46,319 bases of DNA from CAYXVB01 sp964467785 (GTDB lineage Bacteria; Bdellovibrionota; UBA1018), in assembly GCA_964467785.1 (NCBI GenBank), contig CAYXVB010000005.1:1-46319 (forward strand), given 5' to 3'. Under the pieces are notes generated by a model that was not told where the DNA came from, made no database searches, and saw nothing but the letters and a program-made list of their open reading frames with translations. Positions 26,869 to 36,028 of the stretch are shown here, piece after piece. The first letter of the stretch is position 1. The number at the start of each line of letters is the position of its first letter. The position numbers and the translations under genes were made by a program.

Positions 26869-27516
26869 ATGAAGCAGGAAAAAAGAAAAAGCATGATCGC
26901 GACGCTCTCGTTGGCACTCACGGTGCTCGTCCTGTCGAGCTGCACGATCAACAAGCGTGACGGCGCCGAGCTCGCCGCAGGCCTCAAGACCAATACCGAC
27001 AATTTCGTCGGCACTGCCGGCATCCGAAACGCCACCCAGCTCAATCAATCCATGGCGGCGGTGACGGGGGTGAGCACGGGGGATACGGCCGCACCCAACG
27101 TCCAGAACCTGTTCCAGGCGCTCAAGCCGCGACTCTCCGCTGACGGTACCGTCGGAGCGGTCGGCCCGTCGATGATGCTCGCGCAGACAACGCTCGCCAG
27201 CGGCTACTGCAAACGGATGATCGACATCGAGGCCGCGCAGGCCGCCGGCTCCCGCCGGACCTTTAGCAGCGTGGACTTCACCAAGGACTCGACGGCGCTC
27301 ACGGACTCGGTTCGCGGCGACGTCTACAAGGCAATGGCCAACAGCTTCCTGCGGCGCGACCTCAGCGCGGCGGAGGTCGGGATCCTCAACGAATCGGTGG
27401 ACGAAACCATCGCGGCCCTCAAAGCCGCCAACGTCACCGGCGGCAACCAGACGCGCTCCACGCTGCTGGTGCCTTGCACGGCGCTGCTGGGCGGGCTGGA
27501 GTTTGCCAAGAGCTGA
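26869..27516 (+). CDS. Lipoprotein of unknown function in the cytochrome/Tat cluster
   Basis: The ATG at 26869 is chosen because GGGGGA (26860-26865) lies just before it and the product then starts MKQEKRKSMIATLSLALTVL, a lipoprotein signal ending LVLSSC. An earlier in-frame start at 26827 would bury the ribosome-binding site. The 215-residue protein is mainly helical after the lipid Cys. It has two further Cys (SGYCKRM and LVPCTAL) that could form a disulfide. The segment FLRRDLSAAEVGILNESVDE recalls the C-terminal part of DUF1592-type proteins, but I do not assign a family. It lies 72 bp after the cytochrome gene; the gap contains the palindrome ATCGGCGCCGAT at 26808-26819. Confidence 0.6.
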   Translation: MKQEKRKSMIATLSLALTVLVLSSCTINKRDGAELAAGLKTNTDNFVGTAGIRNATQLNQSMAAVTGVSTGDTAAPNVQNLFQALKPRLSADGTVGAVGPSMMLAQTTLASGYCKRMIDIEAAQAAGSRRTFSSVDFTKDSTALTDSVRGDVYKAMANSFLRRDLSAAEVGILNESVDETIAALKAANVTGGNQTRSTLLVPCTALLGGLEFAKS

Positions 27517-27566
27517 GGTCTCGCGGGGGCGGGAACAGACACAACCAATTTTCCGGGGGAATATTT

Positions 27567-29045
27567 ATGAGCCGTAAAAATAAATCAGAAAACACGAAGA
27601 TCGAAAACCAGCCCAAGGGCTTCCAGCACGAGAACCACGCCAAGCCGGTGACCCGCCGCGACTTCCTCGCGCAGGGCCTGATCGGGATGTCGGCGTTCTC
27701 GACGCTCCCCGGAATCCTCACGATGCTTTCCGCGCGCCAGGCTCTCGGCGCCGAAGCTTGCGCGGATCTACTGTCCACCGGCTCGGGTGGCATGGTGCCG
27801 TTCCTGGTGTTTGACTGCGCGGGCGGCGCGGCCCTCTTCGCCAACTGGGTCCCCCATTCCGACGAACAGCAGTCCTCGACCCTCAAGTCCTACACGACGC
27901 TCGGTCTCGGGACCAACCCGGCCGGCATCTCGATGGATCGCAGCATGGGCGCGGCCTTGGCGAGCGCCACTCCCTTCGCCACGGGAGCCAATCCTAGCGG
28001 CGGCAGCCAGGTGCTCCGAGGCATCCTCAACACGACCACTGCCGACGCGCGCGCCAACTTCCGGATGGGCATCATCTGCCACACCGGTCTGAGCGACTCC
28101 AACGACAACACCAATAGCGCGATCCAGCTGATCTCCGCGGCCGGCCTCCAAGGCAGCTTGCTCAAAATCGGCCTCGGTGTGAACTCCACCACCTCGGGCA
28201 CCAACGGCAAAGTGCCGGTCGACAACCCGACCCTCCGCCCGCTCCGCGTCGGCAGCTTTACCGACTTCTCGGGCGCGCTCGGCTACGGCGCCACGCTGCA
28301 GACCCTGCCCAAGGGCGCGCTCGACGCGCTCGCCAAAGCCCTCTCCAGGCTTTCCGAAAGCCAGACCGCCGAGCTCGCACGGATGAACCTCGGCGCGCAG
28401 TTCGCCACGCTGGCGCAATGCGGCCTGATCAAGAACAAGGACTACACGGCCGCTCCGGCGGGCATCGATCCGCGCGCGGACTCGACCTTCCAGACGGTTT
28501 ACGGCATCAACGCCGGCACCGGCGCCAACGCCGGCGCGGTGGTCTCGGCCACGATCGTCATGAACGCGCTCAAAGGCAACAGCGGCCCGGGCGGCATCAC
28601 GATCGGCGGTTGCGACTATCATGACGGCACGCAAACCTCCGGCGACGCCAAAGACCTGGAGCTCGGCACCCAGATCGGCCGCGCCGTCCAGGCGGCGCAC
28701 CTTCTCGGCAAACCGCTCATGTTCCAGGTGCTCACCGACGGCGGCATTTCCTCAAGCGGCAACACCCGCAACTGGTCCGGCGACTCCAACGAGCGCAGCC
28801 TCACGGTGGTCGGCTTCTACAACCCTTCGGGCCCGGTCGCGATGCGCAAGTCCCAGGTGGGCTTCTACACGCCCGGCGAAGGAGCGAGCACTTCGACGCT
28901 GGTCGGCTCGAGCCTCAACTCGGTCGCGGCCAGCGTGCTGGCCAACTACCTCACGATGAACAACAAGATGAGCCTGCTCTCCAAGCTTATGCCCCCCAAC
29001 TCGCTGCCGCCCTCGCAGATCGACCAGGTCATCCACCTGGGCTGA
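27567..29045 (+). CDS. Tat-exported protein, DUF1501-like
   Basis: The ATG at 27567 follows GGGGGA by six bases. The 492-residue product has a Tat signal at 32-55 (TRRDFLAQGLIGMSAFSTLP), so it is exported folded. The body contains MVPFLVFDCAGGAALFANWV near the start and GITIGGCDYHDGTQTSGDAK with AHLLGKPLMFQVLTDGGISS in the second half, in the style of DUF1501 proteins, which have an alkaline-phosphatase-like fold and are often encoded next to haem proteins. I see the Tat signal and the metal-ligand-like Asp/His (CDYHDG) directly; the family name is an inference. Enzyme activity is unknown. Spacing to the previous gene is 50 bp. Confidence 0.6.
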   Translation: MSRKNKSENTKIENQPKGFQHENHAKPVTRRDFLAQGLIGMSAFSTLPGILTMLSARQALGAEACADLLSTGSGGMVPFLVFDCAGGAALFANWVPHSDEQQSSTLKSYTTLGLGTNPAGISMDRSMGAALASATPFATGANPSGGSQVLRGILNTTTADARANFRMGIICHTGLSDSNDNTNSAIQLISAAGLQGSLLKIGLGVNSTTSGTNGKVPVDNPTLRPLRVGSFTDFSGALGYGATLQTLPKGALDALAKALSRLSESQTAELARMNLGAQFATLAQCGLIKNKDYTAAPAGIDPRADSTFQTVYGINAGTGANAGAVVSATIVMNALKGNSGPGGITIGGCDYHDGTQTSGDAKDLELGTQIGRAVQAAHLLGKPLMFQVLTDGGISSSGNTRNWSGDSNERSLTVVGFYNPSGPVAMRKSQVGFYTPGEGASTSTLVGSSLNSVAASVLANYLTMNNKMSLLSKLMPPNSLPPSQIDQVIHLG

Positions 29046-29111
29046 GCCGGAGTGGATAGGACGAATTGAGAAATAGGCAGAGTCCGATCAGATATCGGGG
29101 GAAAAACGGAT

Positions 29112-30317
29112 ATGACTCGTGGAACGTCACTCAGGAATCCGGTGATCGCGGCGATGGGCCTGGCCCTGTTGCTCTCAGGCTGTCTCGCGCAGCTCAACAA
29201 GCGCACGGACGCGACCCAGGCGATCTACCCCAACTCGGCGGGCGGCGGGGGCACCGCGATATTCCAAGCCAAGGTCTACCCCTACCTCCGGACGAACTGC
29301 TCGGCCTGCCACGGCAACGCTCAAGCCCCTAAATTCGCGGTAGCGGACGTGACGGCCGCCTATAACGCCGCCCATTCGGTCGCGAATTTCACGGACATCA
29401 ACGCCTCCCGCCTATTGGTCAAAGGGACGGACTCCCACTGCGGCTCAGGCTGCATCTCGTCCAACAAAGCGACGCTCCTCGGGCTGCTTGAACAATGGAA
29501 AGCGGGCGAGCTCTCCGCCCCGGGCAGCACGACCACGGTCGTGAGCATCGGAAAGATCGTCAGTACCGCGCTGCCGTTGCCGGCCGGCATCCCGGTAGTG
29601 GATCTCTCCAACGGAACGAACCAGAACAACTTTGTCCGCATGCGCTGGGATCTAAGCCAGGTGGCTCCGGGCAATCCGGATCTCGCGGGCGCGGTCTTCG
29701 AGGTCGAAGTGCAGCAGTACACGGCGCTCACCGACAGCGGCCCCGCATCCTTGCGCTTCCGCAAGCCCCGCATCGGCAGCCCGACGGTCCCGCTGCTGGT
29801 TCAGGGCGTGCGCATCCTGGCCGACAAGACCTTTAATGTGGCCAATGACCAGTATCTGACGATCGACGAAAGCGTCTCGCCAGGCCCGATCGCCGCGCCG
29901 ACCGCCGCGATCAATTTCCCGGTCCTTTCGCCCGAGCTGATGATCGTGGTGCTGCCAAACGGCGCCGCGAGCCCGCAGATCTATGTCAGCTTCGAGCGCC
30001 TTGAAAAGACCACGATCGCCACCTGCAAAAACCTCGCGGGCTGGCAGTCGATGTACCGGCCGATCATGGTCGCCAAGTGCACGAATTGCCACGGCGGCGG
30101 CAACGGGGGCGCGACCTCGAAGCTCAACCTCAACACGACGACGAACACGGATGAGCAGCTCTGCGCCCGCACGCTCCAGCGCGTGGACCTCAAATCTCCG
30201 ATCGACTCGCCGCTGATCACCTATCCGCTCCGCGGCGCCTCGCTCGGCCACCCCGGCACGACCTTCAACTCCGCGGACGCAGACACGACGATCAATTGGA
30301 TCAGAACCGAGAAGTAA
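29112..30317 (+). CDS. Di-haem c-type cytochrome lipoprotein
   Basis: The ATG at 29112 follows GGGGGA (29097-29102) by nine bases. The 401-residue product is a lipoprotein (signal ending LLLSGC). Haem motif one, CSACH, lies in VYPYLRTNCSACHGNAQAPK near residue 60. Residues 150-310 form a beta-rich domain without haem. Haem motif two, CTNCH, is in MVAKCTNCHGGGNGG near residue 320, followed by SPLITYPLRG and a final TTINWIRTEK, typical of planctomycete-type cytochromes. A CGSGC pair near 110 may be a disulfide. It ends the four-gene cluster and is likely an electron-transfer partner of the first gene. Confidence 0.75.
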   Translation: MTRGTSLRNPVIAAMGLALLLSGCLAQLNKRTDATQAIYPNSAGGGGTAIFQAKVYPYLRTNCSACHGNAQAPKFAVADVTAAYNAAHSVANFTDINASRLLVKGTDSHCGSGCISSNKATLLGLLEQWKAGELSAPGSTTTVVSIGKIVSTALPLPAGIPVVDLSNGTNQNNFVRMRWDLSQVAPGNPDLAGAVFEVEVQQYTALTDSGPASLRFRKPRIGSPTVPLLVQGVRILADKTFNVANDQYLTIDESVSPGPIAAPTAAINFPVLSPELMIVVLPNGAASPQIYVSFERLEKTTIATCKNLAGWQSMYRPIMVAKCTNCHGGGNGGATSKLNLNTTTNTDEQLCARTLQRVDLKSPIDSPLITYPLRGASLGHPGTTFNSADADTTINWIRTEK

Positions 30318-30339
30318 ACAAGCAGCGCTGCGGCAACCT

Positions 30340-30366
30340 CTTGATGCGCATTGCATTAACATCAAG
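30340..30366 (+). repeat. Inverted repeat CTTGATG-N13-CATCAAG upstream of the RCC1 gene
   Basis: CTTGATG (30340-30346) and CATCAAG (30360-30366) are perfect inverted copies with a 13-bp spacer that itself contains an ATGC..GCAT dyad (30344-30356). It lies 30 bp before the RCC1 start and could be an operator or a short terminator for the preceding cluster. There is no T-run, so the operator role is a little more likely. Confidence 0.35.
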
Positions 30367-30396
30367 AAAGTTCGGCTCTAATCCGATAGGAAATCT

Positions 30397-31650
30397 ATGT
30401 GGGCCTTATGGAAAAGGCAAAATCGAGAGATTCCGGCGACTCGGATCAGTATTGGAGTGGTCCTGCTTTTTTTGGGCTCGGGCTGCGCCATTCAGGTCGC
30501 CCGACCTCCAGGCCTTGATCCGGTCGCACAGCAATCGATGGCGACGGCTTCGGCCTCCGTGATTTCGGTCCATGCCTCCGCCCGAATGAACCACACCTGC
30601 GCGTTGATCGCGGATGGTTCTTTGCAGTGCTGGGGCAGCAATTCCGCCGGTGAGAGCGGCACGGGAACCACGACTCCCGTGCTCAAACCCGCCCAGGTCA
30701 ACGGACTCGGCGATGCGATCGGCATCGGCACCGGCTCGCGACATACGTGCGCCATTCGGATCAACGGTTCCGTCTCCTGCTGGGGCGACAACTCCCATGG
30801 TCAGCTGGGCAACGGGACCTATGACTCCTCGCTGTCGCCGTTGGGCGTCAGTGGCCTGGACGGCGCAAGCGTGGAGCGCAAGGCCACCGCGCTTGCCGCG
30901 GGACTCAACCACACCTGCGCGATCCTGGGTGACCGCACCGTAAAGTGCTGGGGCGACGGCGCCCAAGGCCAGCTCGGAAATGGATCGACGGTAACTTCGA
31001 CCCAACCCGTCGCGGTGAGCGGACTCTCGATGGTCGTATCGTTGGCTTCGGGCGCATACAGCAGCTGCGCGACCTTGTCGGCCTCGCCCTGGCTCATGTG
31101 CTGGGGCGACAACTCCTACGGCCAGCTGGGCGACGGAACCACTGTCAATCGCAGCGTCCCAGTCGCCGTGCCCGGACTGGGCGGCGTGCCGCGCGCGGTG
31201 GCGGTGGGCGCGGACTTCGCCTGCTCGGCGCTCGATCGCATTCCGTGGTTCCTCTGCTGGGGCAGCAACGAACGCGGCCAGTTCGGCAATGGCAATGTCG
31301 TGAGTAGCACCAGCCCGGTCACCGCCGCGGGTTCCTGGTACGCTTCGAGCATTTCGCTCGCGGCCGGCGACCAGTTCGTCTGTGCGCGGCTGTCCTCGGG
31401 GCGCGTGGACTGCTGGGGAGACAATACTTACGGGCAGATCGGCGATGGCCATGCCTCGGGCGGCTACTTGAGCAGCCCGGCCCGGGTCGACGGCCCGACC
31501 AACGCGATTCAGATCACGGCCGGCTCGTCGCATGCCTGCGCGATCCTGGCAGATGGCTCGATCCGTTGCTGGGGCAACAACGGCGAAGGCCAGCTCGGAA
31601 ACGGCCAAAGCGCCGCGAGCGCCTCGCCGCTGAACGTGAATCTGCGTTAA
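30397..31650 (+). CDS. RCC1-repeat lipoprotein, predicted seven-bladed beta-propeller
   Basis: An AGGA lies before the ATG. The 417-residue protein has an N-terminal export signal ending FLGSGC, probably a lipoprotein although the lipobox is imperfect. It then has seven RCC1-type repeats, each with the core xxCAxLxxGxxxCWGxNxxGQLGxG: HTCALIADGSLQCWG, HTCAIRINGSVSCWG, HTCAILGDRTVKCWG, SSCATLSASPWLMCWG, FACSALDRIPWFLCWG, FVCARLSSGRVDCWG and HACAILADGSIRCWG. Seven repeats fill one propeller. Two Cys per blade at fixed positions suggest a disulfide in every blade, fitting an oxidising, extracytoplasmic place. Ligand unknown. Confidence 0.85.
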   Translation: MWALWKRQNREIPATRISIGVVLLFLGSGCAIQVARPPGLDPVAQQSMATASASVISVHASARMNHTCALIADGSLQCWGSNSAGESGTGTTTPVLKPAQVNGLGDAIGIGTGSRHTCAIRINGSVSCWGDNSHGQLGNGTYDSSLSPLGVSGLDGASVERKATALAAGLNHTCAILGDRTVKCWGDGAQGQLGNGSTVTSTQPVAVSGLSMVVSLASGAYSSCATLSASPWLMCWGDNSYGQLGDGTTVNRSVPVAVPGLGGVPRAVAVGADFACSALDRIPWFLCWGSNERGQFGNGNVVSSTSPVTAAGSWYASSISLAAGDQFVCARLSSGRVDCWGDNTYGQIGDGHASGGYLSSPARVDGPTNAIQITAGSSHACAILADGSIRCWGNNGEGQLGNGQSAASASPLNVNLR

Positions 31651-31692
31651 AATCAGCCGAATCGTTCGCAAAAGCCACGCGGAAGCGTCGGC

Positions 31693-32619
31693 TCAGAACC
31701 CCAGATAAAGTCGCGCGCCCACGCTGAGGCCGCCGAGCGAGACATTAGGCGTCACCTGCGTGCTTGCCGTGTTGAGCTTGAAGAACGGCACGGCGCTCAG
31801 TGTATGCATCAGATATCCGGCCTGCGCCTCAAGGCCGAGCTTGGACGAGAATGGGACCTTGCCGGTGATCCCGACGTTGATCGGCGTTCCCATGATGCCA
31901 CTGGTGGTGAGCGAGTAAGTCTTGCTGTCCGCGGTGCTTCGGGCGCTGTTTCCGGCAGTGCACAGGGAGATGCCGCCGGCGAGCTCAAATCCGACCGAGT
32001 AGCTATTGCTGCGCATGAACATATAGCCCAGGCCCAACGTGCCCCAGAGTCCCGAAGCGGTGTAGGCGCCCGCGGCGCTAGCCGGTGTCGGCAAGGTGAA
32101 CATCCCGCCGCGCACGGTGACAAAAAACTTGTCTCCGAAATATCTGCCCGCGCCCGCGCTGATATTGAGCAGCGAAATGCCGGCCGCAGTGTCCCCGATC
32201 GCGGTCTGCATCTCGGAAGGCGCGGCCATGGTCATGGCGATGCCTGCAGTGACCCAGGTGTTCGGATCGGTGAGTGGACCTTCCTTTTTTTCCCGGGATG
32301 GGGTGTTGGCTGCGCTCGCTCCACCGACATTCAGATCGAGTGTGTTCGCTGGCAGCCAGGCATATTGCACACCCTTCACGGGCTTGGAGAGATAAGTCGA
32401 ATACCAGCCGTTACGTCCCGGGTGATACACGCGGATACGAGTGCCCCGGGGATAGCGTCCGAGCACCTCGCTTTTAGCGTCGGGGGATTTGTAGAGCATG
32501 GAGTCCTGGATCAGCGTCGTGGCTTTCCACTCCGCCGCTTCAGCGCGCTGTCCTTGCATCGCCACCGTCATGGCCACGGTTCCGATCAGAGCAATCCATG
32601 CTCGATTCGCGTGTATCAT
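31693..32619 (-). CDS. Exported protein with SH3b domain and C-terminal beta-barrel
   Basis: The 308-residue protein has a signal peptide (cleavage near AEAAEW). Residues 33-95 are a bacterial SH3 domain, LYKSPDAKSEVLGRYPRGTR and NGWYSTYLS, a kind that often binds peptidoglycan. A Ser/Ala linker leads to a barrel from about 120 to the end, with strands such as GRYFGDKFFVTVRGGMF, YSVGFELAGGISL and the last LGGLSVGARLYLGF, ending in the Phe expected for outer-membrane proteins. A TACAAT hexamer lies 9 bases before the ATG. A role linking outer membrane and cell wall is inference. It converges with the RCC1 gene over 42 bp holding a weak AGCCGA/TCGGCT dyad. Confidence 0.72.
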   Translation of the reverse strand: MIHANRAWIALIGTVAMTVAMQGQRAEAAEWKATTLIQDSMLYKSPDAKSEVLGRYPRGTRIRVYHPGRNGWYSTYLSKPVKGVQYAWLPANTLDLNVGGASAANTPSREKKEGPLTDPNTWVTAGIAMTMAAPSEMQTAIGDTAAGISLLNISAGAGRYFGDKFFVTVRGGMFTLPTPASAAGAYTASGLWGTLGLGYMFMRSNSYSVGFELAGGISLCTAGNSARSTADSKTYSLTTSGIMGTPINVGITGKVPFSSKLGLEAQAGYLMHTLSAVPFFKLNTASTQVTPNVSLGGLSVGARLYLGF

Positions 32620-32628
32620 ATGGATTCC

Positions 32629-32634
32629 ATTGTA
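32629..32634 (-). promoter_or_regulatory. Candidate -10 element for the SH3b/barrel gene
   Basis: On the minus strand TACAAT ends nine bases before the ATG at 32619, so transcription would begin within about three bases of the start codon. No clear -35 is seen. It is one of three similar arrangements in the window. Confidence 0.3.
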
Positions 32635-32738
32635 GATGAGTTTTTAAAAAAAGGTATCCGCTTCCTTTTTGATGCACGATGCGTCATCCCTAGAGCGACA
32701 AGGGCCTGACGGCTTCGCATTCGACGTCGGCGCCCCCC

Positions 32739-35700
32739 TCAGTGAAAATCCCGCGAGACCACCGCGAGCTCGCGCGGCGAGGAATCCGGCGTGTCCACCT
32801 CATGGGAGCCGAACTCAAAGCGCTCCACCTTGCGGACGATCAGCGTCGCGTGCTCGCCGTCCCGCTGCAGCCTTCCGGACATCACCAGGAACGGCGAAGA
32901 CAGAAAATCCTCGCGGTACTTCTCGTAGACGTCCCGGTGAAGGATCAGATCGAGGAACCCCGTCTCATCCTCGAGCGTGGCAAAGGTCGTCCCTTTGGCC
33001 GTATGCGGACGCTGCCTCACGATTACCATTCCCGCCAGGCGGAGATTTCGTCCGTCAGGAGCCCGGCGGGCAGCCTGAGCCGTGGTGGACGGGATTCTTC
33101 GGCGCCCCTGCGCTCCCGTTCCGAGCGCGCGCCTCAGTGCCCCCATCGGATGGCCGCGGGTCGACAGACCGAAGGTCCGGTAGTCCGAACGGATCGCCTG
33201 GTACTCGCTCAACGGACGGAACACGCGCCCGTCCCCGCCCTCGCTTTCCGAAGAGACCGACGAAGTCTCCCCCGCCCCGGAGAACAGATCCAGCTGCGAG
33301 CCCGGATCCTCGCCCGCGTCTCGCACATGACAGGCCAGGATCTCCCAGAGCGCCTCGCGCTCGCGTCCCGTAAAACCAAAACGCGCGAACGCGCCCCCCA
33401 TCGCCAGATCGCAAAGCACGTCGGGCCGCAGCCCCGCGCGCTCGACGAAATCCGAGAGCCCCGCGAACTCGCGGATCCGCCGCTGCTCCACGATCCGGCG
33501 CCCCTGCGTCTCGCCCACTCCGCGCACCGTGTTCCAGCCCACGCGCAGGGCGCGCGGGCGTGCCGACGCGGGCGCGGACTCGCCTCGCGGCTTGATCGCG
33601 GACTCGCCTGCCGGCTCGATCCCGCACTCCCACTCCGAGATCATCGGATCCAGCGGGCGGATCTCCACGCCGTGGCGTTTGGCGTCGTCGATGATCGTGT
33701 GCGCGGAGTAAAAACCCATCGGCTGCGAGTTCAGCAGCGCCGCCGCGAACTCCGCCGGGTAATGGCACTTCAAGTAAGACGAAGCGTACGCGAGCAGCGC
33801 GAACGAAGCCGCGTGCGATTCCGGAAAGCCGTACTCGGCGAAGCCCTGGATCTGGAGAAAGATCCGCTCGACGAACTCCTCCGGCAGTCCGCTCCGAAGC
33901 AGGCCTTCGCGCAGTCGCCTGCCCCACTTGTCGATCTCGCCGCTCGATCGCCACGCGCCGATCGCGCGACGAAGCGCATCCGCCTCGCCCGGCGTGAACC
34001 CCGCCATCGTGATCGCCATCTTCATCACCTGCTCCTGGAAGAGCGGCACCCCGAGCGTGCGCCCCAGGATCGGCTCGAGCCGCGGATCGGGCGAGACAGC
34101 GGGCTCCTGTCCACGCCGGCGCCGCAGGTACGGATGCACCATCTGGCCCACGATCGGTCCGGGCCGGACGATCGCCACCTGCACGACGAGATCGTAAAAC
34201 GTCCGGGGCAAAAGCCGCGGCAACATGCTCATCTGCGCGCGCGATTCGATCTGGAAAACGCCCACCGTGTCCGCGCGCTGGATCATCCGGTAGGTCGCCG
34301 GATCCTCCGCGGGAATCGTCGCCAGCGTCAGCTCGCGTCCGCCCGACACAGGAGCCGCGACGAACTTCAGCGTCCGCTGGATCGCGGTCAGCATCCCGAG
34401 CGCGAGGACGTCGACCTTGAGCAGCCCGATCGCCGCGAGATCATCCTTGTCCCACTGGACGATCGTGCGACCCTCCATGCGCGCGGGCTCAATCGGCACG
34501 GTTTCGATGATCGGGTCGGCCGAGAGCGTGAACCCGCCCGAATGGATCGACAGGTGCCGCGGAAATCCGCGGAGTTCGCCCATCAGCCGCATCCCCGCGG
34601 CGACCTCCGGATCATCTTCGTGCACCGGGGGCGGAGCGCCCGCCTCCTTTGCCTTCTTTTCGGCCTCGCGGCCCGCTTCCAAAACGCTCTGCTCGATCCC
34701 AAGCGCCTTGCCGATGTCGCGCGCGGCCGAGCGCGTGCGGTAAGTGATGATCGCCGAGACCATGCCCGCGCGGTCACGCCCGTACTTTTCGTAGATGTGC
34801 TGAATCACCTCTTCGCGCCGCTCGTGCTCGAAATCGACGTCGATGTCCGGCGGCTCCCCGCGCTCCGCGGACAAAAACCGCTCGAAGAGCAGGTTCATCC
34901 GCACAGGGTCCACCGCCGTGATCCCAAGGCAGTAGCAGATCGCGGAGTTGGCGGCCGAGCCGCGGCCCTGACAAAGGATGTCGCGCTTCTTGGCGAACTC
35001 CACCACCTCCCAGATCGTGAGAAAATAATCGGCGAAAGAAAGCTCTTCCACCAAATGCAGCTCATGCCGCAGCTGCCGCTCCACTTCCGCTGGGATCGAT
35101 CCATTGTACCGCCAGCGCGCGCCCTCCCAAGTCAGGCGCGTGAGGTAGCCCATCGCAGTCTCGCCCGGCGGGATCCACTCCGAGGGATAGCGGTAGCGAA
35201 GCTCCGCGGGCGAAAACGCGCATTGCGCGGCGATCTCGAGCGTCCGATCCACGGCTTCGGGGAGATCCTTGAAAAGCCGCCGCACGTCGGCCGGCGACCG
35301 CAACGCGCGTTCGGCGTTCGGAAAAAGGCCGTGACCGGTTTCGCTCAAAGGCTTGAGCAGGCGCGTGGCGGTAAGCACGTCCTGCAGCTGGCGGCGCTCG
35401 CGCGCGTGCATGTGCACATCGCCCACCGCCACCACGGGGATACCGAAACGCCGCGACGTCTCCAACGCGCGACGAGTGCGCTCGGCGTCCCAACCGTCTA
35501 GAAAACGTCCCAACGGCAGATAAACCCTTTCACCGAAAAGATCGCGAAGCGCGCCGAAGTGCCCGCCGTCGTGATCTGAAGAACCTCCATGGCGCACATC
35601 CGGCAGCTCCGCCAGCGCGATCAAACCCTGAGCGCCCGAGCGCTCCAGCCCTGCGACGAGCTCCTCCCACTCGAGCCATGCCTCGCCCTTGGGCTTGCTC

Positions 35701-36020
35701 GCGCGGCTTGCGGTGATGAGCCTGCAAAGGACGCCATAGCCCGCGCGATCACGCGCGAGCAGCGTGACCGGCGGGCGACCGCCCGCGAGCGTGAGCTCGG
35801 ATCCCGTGATCAGCTTGAGCCGCGGGTGCTTCTTGGCCGCGACAAAAGCCTTGGGGATCCCGTATACGCCGTCGAGATCGGTGATGGCGAGAGCCGCAAG
35901 CCCCAGCTCCGCCGCGCGCTCCACCAGCTCCCGCGGGTGCGAGGCCCCGCGCAGAAACGAATAGTGCGTGCGGCAACGAAGCTCCGCGTAGCCTGCCAAG
36001 GTCGCGTTCAGATCCGACAT
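32739..36020 (-). CDS. dnaE2: Error-prone DNA polymerase III alpha subunit DnaE2/ImuC
   Basis: I chose the ATG at 36020 (MSDLNATLAGYAELRCRTHY), 8 bp after the imuB stop, over an earlier in-frame start inside imuB. The 1093-residue protein has an N-terminal PHP domain (RTHYSFLRGASHPRELVERA, AITDLDGVYGIPKAF), the polymerase core with GRGSAANSAICYCLGI and the catalytic PDIDVDF, and the PYLRR thumb region. The C-terminal part has the OB-fold LRLAGMVIVRQRPHTAKGTT followed by FATLEDETG. It is the translesion polymerase induced by DNA damage, working with ImuA and ImuB at stalled forks. It is the last gene of imuA-imuB-dnaE2. Confidence 0.95.
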   Translation of the reverse strand: MSDLNATLAGYAELRCRTHYSFLRGASHPRELVERAAELGLAALAITDLDGVYGIPKAFVAAKKHPRLKLITGSELTLAGGRPPVTLLARDRAGYGVLCRLITASRASKPKGEAWLEWEELVAGLERSGAQGLIALAELPDVRHGGSSDHDGGHFGALRDLFGERVYLPLGRFLDGWDAERTRRALETSRRFGIPVVAVGDVHMHARERRQLQDVLTATRLLKPLSETGHGLFPNAERALRSPADVRRLFKDLPEAVDRTLEIAAQCAFSPAELRYRYPSEWIPPGETAMGYLTRLTWEGARWRYNGSIPAEVERQLRHELHLVEELSFADYFLTIWEVVEFAKKRDILCQGRGSAANSAICYCLGITAVDPVRMNLLFERFLSAERGEPPDIDVDFEHERREEVIQHIYEKYGRDRAGMVSAIITYRTRSAARDIGKALGIEQSVLEAGREAEKKAKEAGAPPPVHEDDPEVAAGMRLMGELRGFPRHLSIHSGGFTLSADPIIETVPIEPARMEGRTIVQWDKDDLAAIGLLKVDVLALGMLTAIQRTLKFVAAPVSGGRELTLATIPAEDPATYRMIQRADTVGVFQIESRAQMSMLPRLLPRTFYDLVVQVAIVRPGPIVGQMVHPYLRRRRGQEPAVSPDPRLEPILGRTLGVPLFQEQVMKMAITMAGFTPGEADALRRAIGAWRSSGEIDKWGRRLREGLLRSGLPEEFVERIFLQIQGFAEYGFPESHAASFALLAYASSYLKCHYPAEFAAALLNSQPMGFYSAHTIIDDAKRHGVEIRPLDPMISEWECGIEPAGESAIKPRGESAPASARPRALRVGWNTVRGVGETQGRRIVEQRRIREFAGLSDFVERAGLRPDVLCDLAMGGAFARFGFTGREREALWEILACHVRDAGEDPGSQLDLFSGAGETSSVSSESEGGDGRVFRPLSEYQAIRSDYRTFGLSTRGHPMGALRRALGTGAQGRRRIPSTTAQAARRAPDGRNLRLAGMVIVRQRPHTAKGTTFATLEDETGFLDLILHRDVYEKYREDFLSSPFLVMSGRLQRDGEHATLIVRKVERFEFGSHEVDTPDSSPRELAVVSRDFH

Positions 36021-36028
36021 TCGCCACC

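Noticed and set aside
31655..31693. AGCCGA/TCGGCT dyad between convergent genes as a bidirectional terminator
   Set aside because: Six-base arms with a 27-base loop and no T-tract; likely chance.
32742..35501. A 919-codon open frame on the plus strand
   Set aside because: Antisense of dnaE2, rich in Arg/His in the manner of reverse-frame shadows.
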